From: CAVUXJ01 sp963814975
GTDB lineage: Bacteria; Acidobacteriota; Vicinamibacteria; Vicinamibacterales; CAVVIG01
Assembly (NCBI GenBank): GCA_963814975.1
Contig: CAWFFB010000035.1
Location: forward strand, 248,001-312,000
DNA: 64,000 nucleotides
Direction of reading: 5' to 3'
Part shown: one piece after another, positions 52,859-61,994 of the stretch
Numbering within the stretch: the first letter of the stretch is position 1
How the letters are laid out: each line of letters opens with the position of its first letter
Notes under the pieces: model-generated
What the model saw: only the letters and a program-made list of their open reading frames with translations
The model's database searches: none
Told to the model about the DNA's origin: nothing
Program-made: the position numbers and the translations under genes

Positions 52859-54223
52859 TGCCATTTACCAGTCTGAATCTCCATCCCAGTCTGCTGCAGG
52901 GACTCAAAGACCTCGGTTTCACGCGCCCGACACCTATCCAGGCCGACGCTGTTCCTCCCGCCCTTGCCGGGCAGGACCTGCTCGCGTGCGCGATGACCGG
53001 AAGCGGGAAGACGGTCGCCTTCCTCTTGCCGATCCTGCACAACCTCATCGGTCGCCCGCGCGGCACCACGCGCGCTCTGGTCTTGACGCCGACGCGTGAA
53101 CTGGCGGCGCAGATCCTCGAGGATCTCAACGATCTGGCCGTGCACACGCCGATCACTGCCGCGGCCATCTTCGGCGGTGTCGGTATGGGCCCGCAAGAGC
53201 ACGCATTCAAGAGCGGGGTCGACGTCATCGTGGGAACACCCGGGCGCCTCCTCGATCATTTCCGTGCGCCCTACGCCAAGCTTGCCGGACTCCAGTATCT
53301 CGTGCTCGACGAGGCGGATCGGATGCTCGACATGGGATTTCTTCCCGACATCCGGCGCGTCCTGCGCCACATTCCGAGCCGCCGGCAGACGTTCTTTTTC
53401 AGCGCCACCATCCCTCCGCCGATCGCCGCGTTGTCGCGCGAGATGCTGCGCGATCCGGTCACGATCAATCTGGAGCGGCGCGCCGCACCAGCAGTCGGGA
53501 TCACCCATGCGGTGTACCCGGTGCCGCAGCATCTCAAGCCTGCGCTGCTCGTCGCGCTGTTGAAGTCCGGCAGCATGAGCGACGCGCTCGTGTTCACGCG
53601 GACCAAGCACCGGGCCGACCGTCTGGCGAAGCACCTGGTCAGGGAGGGCGTGAAGGCCGAGCGGATCCACGGGAATCGATCCCAGCCGCAGCGGACCGAA
53701 GCGCTGGCTGGCTTCAAGAGCGGCAAGTACCAGGTGCTCGTCGCCACCGATATTGCGGCCCGCGGCATCGACGTCACCGCCCTCGGGCACGTCGTCAACT
53801 TCGACGTGCCGCCGGTGCCGGACAGCTACATCCACCGCGTGGGCCGCACGGCGCGAGCCGAGGCGACGGGCGCAGCCTTCACGCTGGTCTCGCCGGAGGA
53901 AGAGGACGACCTTCGCGGAATCGAGAAGGCGATCGGCAAGCGGCTGCCGCGTGTCACGGTGCCGGACTTCGACTACAACGCACGGCCATGAAGCGCGACT
54001 CGAGATCCCGCTGGCCGACCGGATTGCGGTCATCCGCGCGCGGAAGGCCCAGGAACGTGCGCAGGGCAAGGCCAGAGCCGACCGCCGCCGGTCCGCGGAG
54101 GCCGGCCGATCCGGATCGCCCGCATGCGCCGGCCGCTGGCGGCGGGGCGCCCGGCAGCGCCGCTCGGGCCCGCCCGCGACGACCGTGGGACAGCCGCCGG
54201 GGGACGCGCTGAGAAAAATGTAA
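52858..54223 (+). CDS. rhlE: DEAD-box RNA helicase (RhlE-like), frameshift before a basic tail
   Basis: ATP-dependent RNA helicase. Motifs in order: the Q motif GFTRPTPIQADAV, motif I AMTGSGKTVAF, LTPTRELAAQI, VGTPGRLLD, DEAD as VLDEADRMLDMGF, SAT in FFFSATIPP, ATDIAARGIDV and HRVGRTARA. The open frame stops at 53991 after DFDYNARP, but another frame from about 53992 gives HEARLEIPLADRIAVIRARK, then a long Arg/Lys/Ala tail to TGA 54223, which is what RhlE tails look like, so one indel is inferred. If the first stop is real the protein has 377 residues. Coupled to the DDAH-like gene. Confidence 0.85.
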
Positions 54224-54329
54224 TCGGCTGTTAGAAAACGGCACGCGGCGCCCGATCCGGCGCCTGAATTCCCCCCGTCATCGGCGAATCCCGCCTGGAC
54301 GCGTTCTTGCGAGCTCCCCCAGCCTGCGC

Positions 54330-54773
54330 ATGACCCAGGACGCGTTCGGCCCCAACCTTCGCCGCATCCGGTTGCAGCGGGGGATTTCCCTGAAGCAGCT
54401 GGCGGAAGCCACCAAGGTTGCCGAGGACCTGTGGGCCGCTCTCGAGCGCAACGACGTATCCCGCTGGCCCGCTGGCATCTTTGCCCGCGCCTACATCCGG
54501 CAATATGCGTCCGCGATTGGCGTCGATCCGGATTCGACCGTCGACGAATTCTGCCGCTGGTTTCCCCAGGGCGATCGCCGCGCCGAAAGGCTCGTTCGCA
54601 ATCATGCGGAAATCGTCGGCCACCGCCTCGACTGGGAAGACGATGCGCCGGGGGACGCCGTCCGCGATCGCCGCGGCGCGGCCCCGCCGTCAGTGCCGGC
54701 GTCCTTCAGCGAAACCCAATCGCCGCTCGCCGGGCTGTTCGTGCGAATGCGTCGCACCTTCGGCAGAGTGTAA
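54330..54773 (+). CDS. RodZ-type helix-turn-helix protein, no membrane segment
   Basis: 147-residue protein with the RodZ N-terminal HTH (HTH_25): FGPNLRRIRLQRGISLKQLA, VAEDLWAALERNDVSRWPAG and FARAYIRQYASAIGVDP. Full RodZ continues with a transmembrane helix and periplasmic domain; this one ends in a polar C-terminus (FVRMRRTFGRV) with no hydrophobic helix. It could be a truncated RodZ or a soluble regulator; the shorter form is found repeatedly in acidobacteria. A heptamer-word hairpin follows it. Confidence 0.75.
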   Translation: MTQDAFGPNLRRIRLQRGISLKQLAEATKVAEDLWAALERNDVSRWPAGIFARAYIRQYASAIGVDPDSTVDEFCRWFPQGDRRAERLVRNHAEIVGHRLDWEDDAPGDAVRDRRGAAPPSVPASFSETQSPLAGLFVRMRRTFGRV

Positions 54774-54785
54774 ACAGTATGCCAA

Positions 54786-54840
54786 CGGCTGAATGCTGAA
54801 AGCCCAGAGCGCGAGCTGAGCGCTGAAAGCTGCGGGCTGG
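54786..54840. repeat. intergenic heptamer-word hairpin (CTGAAAGC class), HTH-ligase gap
   Basis: GGCTGAATGCTGAAAGCCCA and GAGCTGAGCGCTGAAAGCTG are near-repeats of CTGAAAGC, with partial dyad symmetry. It lies between the HTH gene stop and the ligase start. Confidence 0.55.
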
Positions 54841-54889
54841 ACGACATCCGCATTTGACATTCAGCAGCTGGCAATTTCAGATCGGGACC

Positions 54890-56450
54890 ATGCGGCTTGC
54901 GGAGCTGGTAGCCACCTCCCGGGCGGTCGCCGAGTCGAGCGGCCGCCTTCAGAAGATCGACCGTCTCGCGGCACTGCTCAGGACCATTCCCGCATCCGAG
55001 CTCGAGGTCGCGATTGCCTACCTGAGCGGCTCCGCGCGTCAGGGACGGATCGGGGTTGGGGGCGCCGCCATCAACGAGGCGCGCGCAGCGGCACCTTCCG
55101 AAACTGCCACGCTCGACCTCGGCGACGTCGATGCCGCCTTCGAACGCATCGCGACCTATACCGGGCCGGGATCGGCGGCGGCGAAAGCCGGAATCCTGCG
55201 CGATCTGCTGCGGCGGGCGACACGCGGGACGAGCAGGATTTTCTCGTCAGGCTCCTGTACGGCGAGCTGCGTCAGGGCGCGCTCGAAGCGGTATTGCTCG
55301 AGGCCGTGGCGCGTGCCTGGAATATCGCGCCTGCCCGTCTCCGGCGGGCGGTCATGTTCGCCGGGGCGCTCGCGCCAGCAGCTGCGGCGGCGATGAGCGG
55401 AGGCGACAGCGCGCTTGACGCGTTCGTGGTGCGCCCGTTTCAGCCTGTCGGGCCGATGCTCGCCGGGTCGGCGCCCGACCTCGACTCGGCCCTGCACGAG
55501 CTCGGCGAGGCGTCGCTCGAATACAAACTGGATGGAGCGCGTATCCAGGTGCACAAAGCCGGCGACGACGTGCGGGTGTACTCGCGCAGCTTGCGCGATG
55601 TGACCGCTGCGGTGCCGGAGGTCGTCGAGGCCGCGCGTGTGATCCCGGCGCGAGAGATCATTCTCGACGGCGAGGCGATCGCCCTCAAGCACGATGGGAC
55701 GCCGCACCCGTTCCAGACGACGATGCGGCGATTCGGCCGCCGCCTGGATGTCGATCGCCTGCAGACGGCGCTGCCCATCTCGCCGGCGTTCTTCGACTGC
55801 CTGTATCTTGACGGCGATCCGCTTATCGATCAGCCGTTGTCGCGGCGGGCCGGGGTGCTGGCAGGGATGATGCTCCTCGGGTCTGATCGTGCCGCGGCTC
55901 GAAACCGCCAGCCCCGCACAGGCAGCGGCATTTGCGGAGCGGGCGGTGGCGGTGGGACACGAAGGCGTGATGGCGAAGTCGGTGGATGGTCTCTATGCGG
56001 CGGGGCGCCGCGGCCAGGCGTGGCTGAAGGTCAAACGGGCCCGTACGCTCGACCTCGTCGTCCTCGCGGTCGAGTGGGGAAGCGGCCGCCGAAGCGGGAC
56101 CCTCAGCAACCTCCACCTCGGTGCCCGCGACACCGAGCGTGGCGGTTTCGTCATGCTCGGGAAGACATTCAAAGGGCTCACCGATGCGATGCTGGCATGG
56201 CAGACCGAACGGCTCCTTGCGATCGAAGCCGCTCGAGACCCGCACACCGTGTACGTGCGGCCAGAGCTCGTCGTCGAGAGTCGCGTTCAACGATATTCAG
56301 GAGAGCCCGCGCTATCCTGGCCGCCTCGCGCTGCGCTTTGCGCGGGTCAAACGATATCGCCCGGACAAGACCCCTGACGAGGCTGACACGTTCGATACGA
56401 TCCGCGCGATCTACCTGCAGACGACCGGGCTCGAGCCGCCGGCCCGGTAA
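54890..56450 (+). CDS. ATP-dependent DNA ligase, three frameshifts
   Basis: About 520 residues of the archaeal/bacterial ATP-dependent DNA ligase type. An N-terminal DNA-binding domain (LAELVATSRAVAESSGRLQK) is followed by the nucleotidyltransferase core: motif I EYKLDGARIQVHK (Lys adenylated), EIILDGEAIALKHDG and EGVMAKSVDGLYAAGRRG, then motif V WLKVKRARTLDLVV, and an OB-fold domain (ARDTERGGFVMLGKTFKGLT) with RFARVKRYRPDK at the end. The frame shifts near 55215, 55870 and 56280; all parts are conserved. This ligase would act in repair beside the NAD-dependent replicative LigA, which is not in this window. Confidence 0.83.
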
Positions 56451-56535
56451 AGCCCCGGGCGACGTGGTGGTACGCCGAACCGGGACTGCCACCGCTGTTG
56501 AATCGCTCCCGCCCGCCGATATTCCGCTGAAAGAT

Positions 56536-56588
56536 GGGTCTGGGGCTCTGGGCCCCGTCTAGAGAGCCTAAAGCCCAAAGCCTAACGT
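56536..56588. repeat. intergenic heptamer-word hairpin (GGGCTCT/AGAGCCT class), ligase-PP2C gap
   Basis: GGGTCTGGGGCTCTGGGCC and AGAGCCTAAAGCCCAAAGCC show period 7 (AGAGCCT AAAGCCC AAAGCCT) and face one another. An open frame beginning here would give the PP2C protein a repeat-encoded N-terminus, so the start at 56603 is preferred. Confidence 0.65.
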
Positions 56589-56602
56589 CCGAAAAAACAC
56601 CT

Positions 56603-57373
56603 GTGTTGCGCGCATACGGATCCACCGACAAGGGCCCTCGCCGGCCGATCAACGAGGACTGTTTCGGGATCGACGAACCCCTCGGCCTGTGCGCCCTGGC
56701 GGACGGAATGGGCGGCCACAACGCCGGAGAAGTGGCCGCGCGCATGGCGGTTGATGCCGTGACCGAATACGTTCGAGTGGCGATTCTCGGGGGGACGCGC
56801 GGCAGCCAGATATCCTGGCCGTTTGGCTTCGATTCGTCGCTTTCTCGCGCTGGCAACCTCCTCCGGACCGCAGTGTTGATGGCCCACGTGCAGATCCTGG
56901 AGGCCGCCATGTCGGTGGACCAGTATTCGGGAATGGGAACGACGATTGTCGTGACGCTCGTCAGCGAGCGCCGGCTGTCGGTCGCCCACGTGGGTGACAG
57001 CCGGCTCTACCTGTTTGGACCGCGGCTGAGGCAGCTGACGCGTGACGATTCCTGGATGGCGAGCGTTCTCGCAGCCGACTCGTGTGCCGACCGCTCGCTC
57101 CTCGAACATCATCCGATCCGGAATGCGCTGACGAACGTGGTCGGCGCGCGGGTCCGCACGGACGTGCACGTGATCGAGGAAGAGCTTCGCGGGGATGTCC
57201 GGCTTGTGCTCACGACGGACGGGGTTCACGGCGTGCTGGATGAAGAGAGTATCGGAGAGCTGCTGACGGAGGGCGGGATTCAGGCCGCGTCACGCAACCT
57301 GGTCGCCGCGGCTCTCGCCCGGGGCAGCAGCGACAACTGCACGGCTGTCGTCGCCGAATACCGTTCGCCGTAG
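56603..57373 (+). CDS. PP2C-family serine/threonine phosphatase
   Basis: About 256-residue metal-dependent protein phosphatase of the bacterial PP2C (Stp-like) type. Motifs: GPRRPINEDCFGI, ALADGMGGHNAGEVAARMAV, MGTTIVVTLV, SVAHVGDSRLYLF and ARGSSDNCTAVVAEYR, with the metal-binding Asp residues in place. It would remove phosphate from Ser/Thr proteins, usually opposite a Ser/Thr kinase, but no kinase gene lies in this window. The GTG at 56603 or TTG at 56606 begins the domain; the longer frame from 56534 reads through the heptamer-word element. It ends 30 bp before the ribosomal promoter. Confidence 0.88.
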   Translation: MLRAYGSTDKGPRRPINEDCFGIDEPLGLCALADGMGGHNAGEVAARMAVDAVTEYVRVAILGGTRGSQISWPFGFDSSLSRAGNLLRTAVLMAHVQILEAAMSVDQYSGMGTTIVVTLVSERRLSVAHVGDSRLYLFGPRLRQLTRDDSWMASVLAADSCADRSLLEHHPIRNALTNVVGARVRTDVHVIEEELRGDVRLVLTTDGVHGVLDEESIGELLTEGGIQAASRNLVAAALARGSSDNCTAVVAEYRSP

Positions 57374-57402
57374 GCGTTGATCGTGTGCCGCTGGACCGAG
57401 GC

Positions 57403-57432
57403 TTGCACGGGCCGAGAGCCCCGTGCTATATT
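57403..57432 (+). promoter_or_regulatory. sigma-70 promoter of the str ribosomal operon
   Basis: TTGCAC (57403-57408), 18-base spacer, TATATT (57427-57432). It lies about 295 bp before rpsL and is the only strong promoter seen ahead of the ribosomal genes, so transcripts should start near 57440 and carry a long leader. Confidence 0.7.
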
Positions 57433-57727
57433 CGTCAGGTTCTGTTGAAGCTGGGACACCCTATCTAGCTTCAACGCTTTGATCTTTGACCCGTTCAGGG
57501 CTGTCGTGACGTCCCGAGCGGGTCGAGGCACAAGGCGCTCCCGGGTCTGGAAGAGGTCGGAAGACCCCTCCCTCGCGCGACTATTACGAGCTTAGGGTAA
57601 TCAAGGTTTTCAGGCGCCAAGCCTCAGGGCTTTTAGGCCTGAAGCGACTCCCGGAAGCGTTCCGGGGCCGTCATCGACGCCGCGCATGGCGGCTGCCGTG
57701 TGTGTCTGTTTTGGCGCTGAAGAACAT
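57433..57727 (+). promoter_or_regulatory. long structured 5' leader of rpsL, candidate cis-regulatory RNA
   Basis: About 290 bases between the promoter and the rpsL start without a supported gene. Visible structure: GTTGAAGCT (57444-57452) pairs perfectly with AGCTTCAAC (57467-57475); TTCAGGC (57609-57615) pairs with GCCTGAA (57637-57643), enclosing AAGCC/GGCTT; other GC arms lie near 57510-57560. Leaders of this length often hold ribosomal-protein feedback sites, but I do not recognise a known motif. Confidence 0.5.
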
Positions 57728-58105
57728 ATGCCGACCATCAGTCAGCTCGTTCGTGCGGGACGCAAGAAAATTGTCAGCAAGACGAAGAGCCCGGCGCTGC
57801 AAAACAGCCCGCAGAAGCGGGGCGTCTGCGTCCGCGTGTTCACACAAACGCCGAAGAAGCCGAACTCCGCGCTCAGAAAAGTGGCGCGGGTCCGCCTGAC
57901 CAACGGCATTGAAGTGACGACCTACATCCCGGGCGTGGGCCACAACCTGCAGGAGCACTCGCTGGTGCTGATTCGCGGGGGCCGCGTCAAGGATCTGCCC
58001 GGCGTGCGCTATCACGTCGTCCGCGGGACACTCGACGCCGTCGGCGTGGCCGGGCGGATGCAGGGCCGGTCGAAGTACGGCGCGAAGAGACCGAAGAAGG
58101 CGTAA
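57728..58105 (+). CDS. rpsL: 30S ribosomal protein S12
   Basis: 125 residues, decoding-site ribosomal protein. PTISQLVRAGRKKIVSKTKS, GVCVRVFTQTPKKPNSALRK, TYIPGVGHNLQEHSLVLIRG and KDLPGVRYHVVRGTLDAVGV are all standard. Lys residues in KKPNSALRK and near VKDLPGVRY, where streptomycin-resistance changes occur, look wild type. The ATG at 57728 is the normal start; the frame from 57686 adds a non-family extension. The first gene of the str operon. Confidence 0.97.
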   Translation: MPTISQLVRAGRKKIVSKTKSPALQNSPQKRGVCVRVFTQTPKKPNSALRKVARVRLTNGIEVTTYIPGVGHNLQEHSLVLIRGGRVKDLPGVRYHVVRGTLDAVGVAGRMQGRSKYGAKRPKKA

Positions 58106-58106
58106 G

Positions 58107-58181
58107 GGGTTCGGGCGATGGGATTTGGGCTTTAGAGAGAGCGTTCTTCCTAGAGCCTGGAGCCAGCAGCCTCAAGCCATC
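58107..58181. repeat. intergenic heptamer-word hairpin (AGCCTGG class), rpsL-rpsG gap
   Basis: GGGATTTGGGCTTTAGAGAG on the left and AGAGCCTGGAGCCAGCAGCC on the right; the right part is period 7 (GAGCCTG GAGCCAG CAGCCTC AAGCCAT). Confidence 0.65.
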
Positions 58182-58191
58182 GAGGATCAGA

Positions 58192-58665
58192 ATGCCCAGA
58201 AGAAGAGAAGTTCCCAAGCGCGATATCGCCGCCGATCCCTTGTACGACAGCCCGCTCGTCACCAAGTTCATCAACTGCGTAATGACCGGCGGCAAGCGGA
58301 GCACGGCGGAGCGCATCTTGTACAAGAGCTTCGACATCATCAAGGAAAAGACGAGCGACGATCCCCTGAAGGTCTTCAAGAAGGCGATCGACAACGTCAA
58401 ACCGAGCCTCGAAGTGAAGTCACGGCGCGTGGGCGGGTCGAACTATCAGGTGCCGGTCGAGGTCAACCCGAACCGCCGGCTGTCGCTCAGCATCCGATGG
58501 ATTGTCGGCTACGCGACCTCCCGCGGCGACGGGAAGACGATGCAGGAAAAGCTCGCCAACGAGCTGCTCGACGCGGCGAATCTGCGCGGCGGCGCCGTCA
58601 AGAAGCGCGAAGACACGCACCGGATGGCGGAAGCGAACAAGGCGTTTGCTCACTATCGGTGGTAG
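58192..58665 (+). CDS. rpsG: 30S ribosomal protein S7
   Basis: 157 residues. S7 starts assembly of the 30S head and in many bacteria also regulates the str operon by binding its mRNA. PRRREVPKRDIAADPLYDSP, GGKRSTAERILYKSFDIIKE and GGSNYQVPVEVNPNRRLSLS are typical. Length is normal for the long bacterial form. The frame is intact, and a heptamer-word element fills each side of the gene. Confidence 0.97.
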   Translation: MPRRREVPKRDIAADPLYDSPLVTKFINCVMTGGKRSTAERILYKSFDIIKEKTSDDPLKVFKKAIDNVKPSLEVKSRRVGGSNYQVPVEVNPNRRLSLSIRWIVGYATSRGDGKTMQEKLANELLDAANLRGGAVKKREDTHRMAEANKAFAHYRW

Positions 58666-58671
58666 CAATTC

Positions 58672-58717
58672 CGGCTCCGGGCTTTAGGCTTCGGCAACAG
58701 CCTGGAGCCTGAAGCCA
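58672..58717. repeat. intergenic heptamer-word hairpin (GGCTTTA/AGCCTGG class), rpsG-fusA gap
   Basis: GGCTCCG GGCTTTA GGCTTCG on the left and CAG CCTGGAG CCTGAAG CC on the right form two period-7 arms that pair. It ends about 17 bases before the fusA ATG. Confidence 0.7.
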
Positions 58718-58734
58718 GACAGATTTTTACAGAA

Positions 58735-60843
58735 ATGCCCAGGCAAGTCTCGCTGAACAAGACGCGGAACATCGGCATCATGGCCCACATCGATGCCGGC
58801 AAGACCACTACGACCGAACGAATCCTGTTCTACACCGGGATTACCTACAAAATCGGCGAGGTGCACGAAGGCACCGCCGTGATGGATTGGATGGAGCAGG
58901 AACAGGAGCGCGGCATCACGATCACCTCGGCCGCCACCACCTGCTTCTGGCGGGACCACCGGATCAACATCATCGACACGCCCGGTCACGTGGACTTCAC
59001 CGCCGAAGTCGAGCGGTCGCTCCGCGTGCTCGACGGCGCCGTCGCGGTCTTCGACTCGGTGGCCGGCGTCGAGCCGCAGTCCGAGACGGTCTGGCGTCAG
59101 GCCGACAAGTATCGCGTCCCGCGCATCTGCTTCGTCAACAAGATGGACCGCGTCGGGGCGGACTTCAAGCGGACCTTCGACCAGATCATCACCAAGCTCG
59201 AAGCCAACCCGGTTGCGATTCAGCTGCCGATCGGCGCCGAGGACAGATTCGTCGGAGTGGTCGATCTGATCAAGATGAAGTCGATCACCTACAGGGACGA
59301 AACGATGGGCGCAGACTATGTCGTCGGCGAGATCCCGGCCGACATGCTCGAGGAAGCGAAACACTATCGCGAGCAGCTCATCGAGAAGGTCAGCGAAGCG
59401 GACGACAAGATCCTCGAGAAGTACCTGCACGGCGAACCGATCACCGAGGAGGAAATCAAGGCGGCGCTCCGCACCCGGGTCAACAGCTCGGTCCGCGGAA
59501 AGAGCGAGAGCGCCTTCGTTCCCGTGATCTGCGGTTCGGCGTTCAAGAACAAGGGTGTCCAACCGCTGCTCGACGCCGTCGTCGACTTCCTGCCCTCGCC
59601 GCTCGACGTCCCGCCGATGAGCGGTCTCGATCCGACCAAGAAGGAAGAAACGCTGATCGAGCGGCCGGCCGCCGACGAGGCGCCGTTCTCGGCGCTGGCA
59701 TTCAAGATCATGACCGATCCGTTCGTCGGTCAGTTGACGTTCTTCCGCGTCTACTCGGGGGTCCTCGCGACCGGCGGCAGCGTCTACAACGCCACCAAGC
59801 AGAGAACCGAGCGCATCGGCCGCCTGCTGAAGATGCATGCCAACAAGCGGGAGGAGATCAAAGAGGTCTACGCGGGCGACATCGCCGCCGCGGTGGGCAT
59901 GAAGAGCGTGTCCACGGGCGACACGCTGTGCGACGAAAAGCACCCGATCGTGCTCGAGTCGATGGACTTCCCGAAGCCGGTGATTTCGCTCGCGATCGAA
60001 CCCAAGACGAAGGCCGATCAGGAAAAGCTCGGCGTCGGGCTGCAGAAGCTGATGGCCGAGGACCCGACCTTCCGCGTGAACACCGATCAACAGACCGGCC
60101 AGGTGATCATCGCCGGCATGGGCGAATTGCACCTGGAGATCATCGTCGACCGGCTGAAGCGGGAGTTCAACGTCGAGGCGAGCGTCGGCAAGCCGCAGGT
60201 CGCCTACAAGGAAACGCTGACGCGGCCGGCGGACGGCGAAGGCCGCTACATCAAGCAGACCGGCGGCCGCGGGCAGTACGGGCACGCCAAGATTCACCTC
60301 TATCCCGGCGAGCCGGGCACCGGATACATCTTCGAGAACGAGGTCGTCGGCGGATCGATTCCGAAGGAGTTCATCAAGCCGATCGACGAGGGCATCAAGG
60401 AGGCGCTCACGCGCGGCGTGCTGGCCGGCTATCCCGTGGACGACGTGAAGATCGAGCTGTATGACGGCTCGTACCACGACGTGGACTCCTCGGAGATGGC
60501 GTTCAAGATCGCCGGGTCGATGGCGTTCCAGGACGCGGCCAAGAGGGCCAAGCCGGTCCTGCTCGAGCCGGTGATGCGGGTCGAGGTCGTCGTGCCGAAG
60601 GATTACATGGGCGACGTGATGGGCAACCTCGCGAGCCGGCGCGGCCAGATTCAATCGCAGGAAGATCGGGGCGGCACGCAGATCATCGCGGCGCGGGTGC
60701 CGCTGTCCGAGATGTTCGGTTACGCGACGGACCTTCGCTCGCGCACGCAGGGGCGCGCGACCTTCTCGATGCATTTCGATCGCTACGAGCCGGCGCCGCA
60801 GAACGTGAGCGAAGAGGTGGTCGCTCGCATGCAGGGCAAATAA
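58735..60843 (+). CDS. fusA: elongation factor G
   Basis: 702-residue GTPase that drives translocation of tRNA and mRNA on the ribosome. G motifs: AHIDAGKTTTTERILFYTG, DTPGHVDFTAEVERSLR and NKMDRVGADF; the domain IV loop region is GGRGQYGHAKIHLYPGEPG, and the end is EVVARMQGK. Length and domains are standard for EF-G. In most bacteria tuf follows fusA; here the next gene is rpsJ. Confidence 0.97.
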   Translation: MPRQVSLNKTRNIGIMAHIDAGKTTTTERILFYTGITYKIGEVHEGTAVMDWMEQEQERGITITSAATTCFWRDHRINIIDTPGHVDFTAEVERSLRVLDGAVAVFDSVAGVEPQSETVWRQADKYRVPRICFVNKMDRVGADFKRTFDQIITKLEANPVAIQLPIGAEDRFVGVVDLIKMKSITYRDETMGADYVVGEIPADMLEEAKHYREQLIEKVSEADDKILEKYLHGEPITEEEIKAALRTRVNSSVRGKSESAFVPVICGSAFKNKGVQPLLDAVVDFLPSPLDVPPMSGLDPTKKEETLIERPAADEAPFSALAFKIMTDPFVGQLTFFRVYSGVLATGGSVYNATKQRTERIGRLLKMHANKREEIKEVYAGDIAAAVGMKSVSTGDTLCDEKHPIVLESMDFPKPVISLAIEPKTKADQEKLGVGLQKLMAEDPTFRVNTDQQTGQVIIAGMGELHLEIIVDRLKREFNVEASVGKPQVAYKETLTRPADGEGRYIKQTGGRGQYGHAKIHLYPGEPGTGYIFENEVVGGSIPKEFIKPIDEGIKEALTRGVLAGYPVDDVKIELYDGSYHDVDSSEMAFKIAGSMAFQDAAKRAKPVLLEPVMRVEVVVPKDYMGDVMGNLASRRGQIQSQEDRGGTQIIAARVPLSEMFGYATDLRSRTQGRATFSMHFDRYEPAPQNVSEEVVARMQGK

Positions 60844-60900
60844 TCGGCTCTCGGCTACGGGCGCCGGGCTCCAGCGACAGCCCAACGCCGACAGCCCAGG
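60844..60900. repeat. intergenic heptamer-word hairpin (CGGCTCT/ACAGCCC class), fusA-rpsJ gap
   Basis: CGGCTCT CGGCTAC GGGCGCC on the left and ACAGCCC AACGCCG ACAGCCC on the right, both with period 7. No tuf gene or remnant is present in this gap. Confidence 0.65.
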
Positions 60901-60912
60901 GTCACAGGATTC

Positions 60913-61254
<342 letters not shown>

Positions 61255-61262
61255 GGTTCGAT

Positions 61263-61943
61263 ATGGTCACAGGCATCATCGGCAGAAAAGTCGGCATGAC
61301 CCAGGTGTTCGATCCCGACGGGACCGTGCATCCGGCGACCGTGATCAAGGCGGGGCCCTGCGTGGTCGTGCAGGCCAAGAATCAGCAGGGCGATGGCTAC
61401 GAGGCGGTGCAGCTGGGTCTCGTCGAGGAGACGCCTGCCAAGGTGCGCAAGCCCATCGCGGGCCACTACAAGAAGGCCAACGTGCCGCCGACACGGGTGC
61501 GGCGCGAGGTGAAGGTGGTGGAAGGCGGCGACGCCATGAAAGCGGGCGATCAGGTGCTCGTGTCGATCTTCGCCAACGGGGAGCGCGTGGATGTGATTGG
61601 CACCGGCCGCGGCAAGGGTTTTCAGGGTGTGGTCAGGCGTCATCATTTCGCCGGCGGCGCGGCCACCCACGGGTCGATGTTCCACCGGGCGCCCGGCTCG
61701 ATCGGCGCCTCGTCGTTCCCTTCGCGCGTCATCAAGGGGATGCGCGCGGCCGGAAGGATGGGCGGAGGCCGGGTGACAATCCGCAACCTCAAGGTGCTGC
61801 GGGTGGATTCCGACAATCACCTGCTGATCGTCGAGGGCGGCATCCCCGGCGCGCCCACCGGCTACGTGGTCGTGCGCAAGGCGGCCGCGGCGAAGCGGGT
61901 CAAGGTGGCGCAGGTCGAGAAACCGAAGAAGGGCAAAAAGTAG
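61263..61943 (+). CDS. rplC: 50S ribosomal protein L3
   Basis: 226 residues, early-assembly protein of the large subunit. TGIIGRKVGMTQVFDPDGTV, GKGFQGVVRRHHFAGGAATH (the region near the peptidyl-transferase centre, with the modified Gln in GFQG) and RMGGGRVTIRNLKVLRVDSD are diagnostic. The C-terminal tail is Lys/Ala-rich. It follows rpsJ closely. Confidence 0.96.
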   Translation: MVTGIIGRKVGMTQVFDPDGTVHPATVIKAGPCVVVQAKNQQGDGYEAVQLGLVEETPAKVRKPIAGHYKKANVPPTRVRREVKVVEGGDAMKAGDQVLVSIFANGERVDVIGTGRGKGFQGVVRRHHFAGGAATHGSMFHRAPGSIGASSFPSRVIKGMRAAGRMGGGRVTIRNLKVLRVDSDNHLLIVEGGIPGAPTGYVVVRKAAAAKRVKVAQVEKPKKGKK

Positions 61944-61956
61944 CTATCACCCTTCA

Positions 61957-61993
61957 CCCAGTCAGCTGTCAGAGCTGAGGGCTGACAGCTGAG
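61957..61993. repeat. intergenic heptamer-word hairpin (CAGCTGT class), rplC-rplD gap
   Basis: GTCAGCTGTCAGAGCT and AGGGCTGACAGCTGA pair as a compact hairpin (CAGCTGTCAG against CTGACAGCTG); it ends immediately before the rplD start region and replaces a usual Shine-Dalgarno sequence. Confidence 0.7.
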
Positions 61994-61994
61994 A

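Noticed and set aside
58684..60885. 733-residue minus-strand open frame
   Set aside because: It is antisense to fusA; long shadow frames are expected at this GC content.
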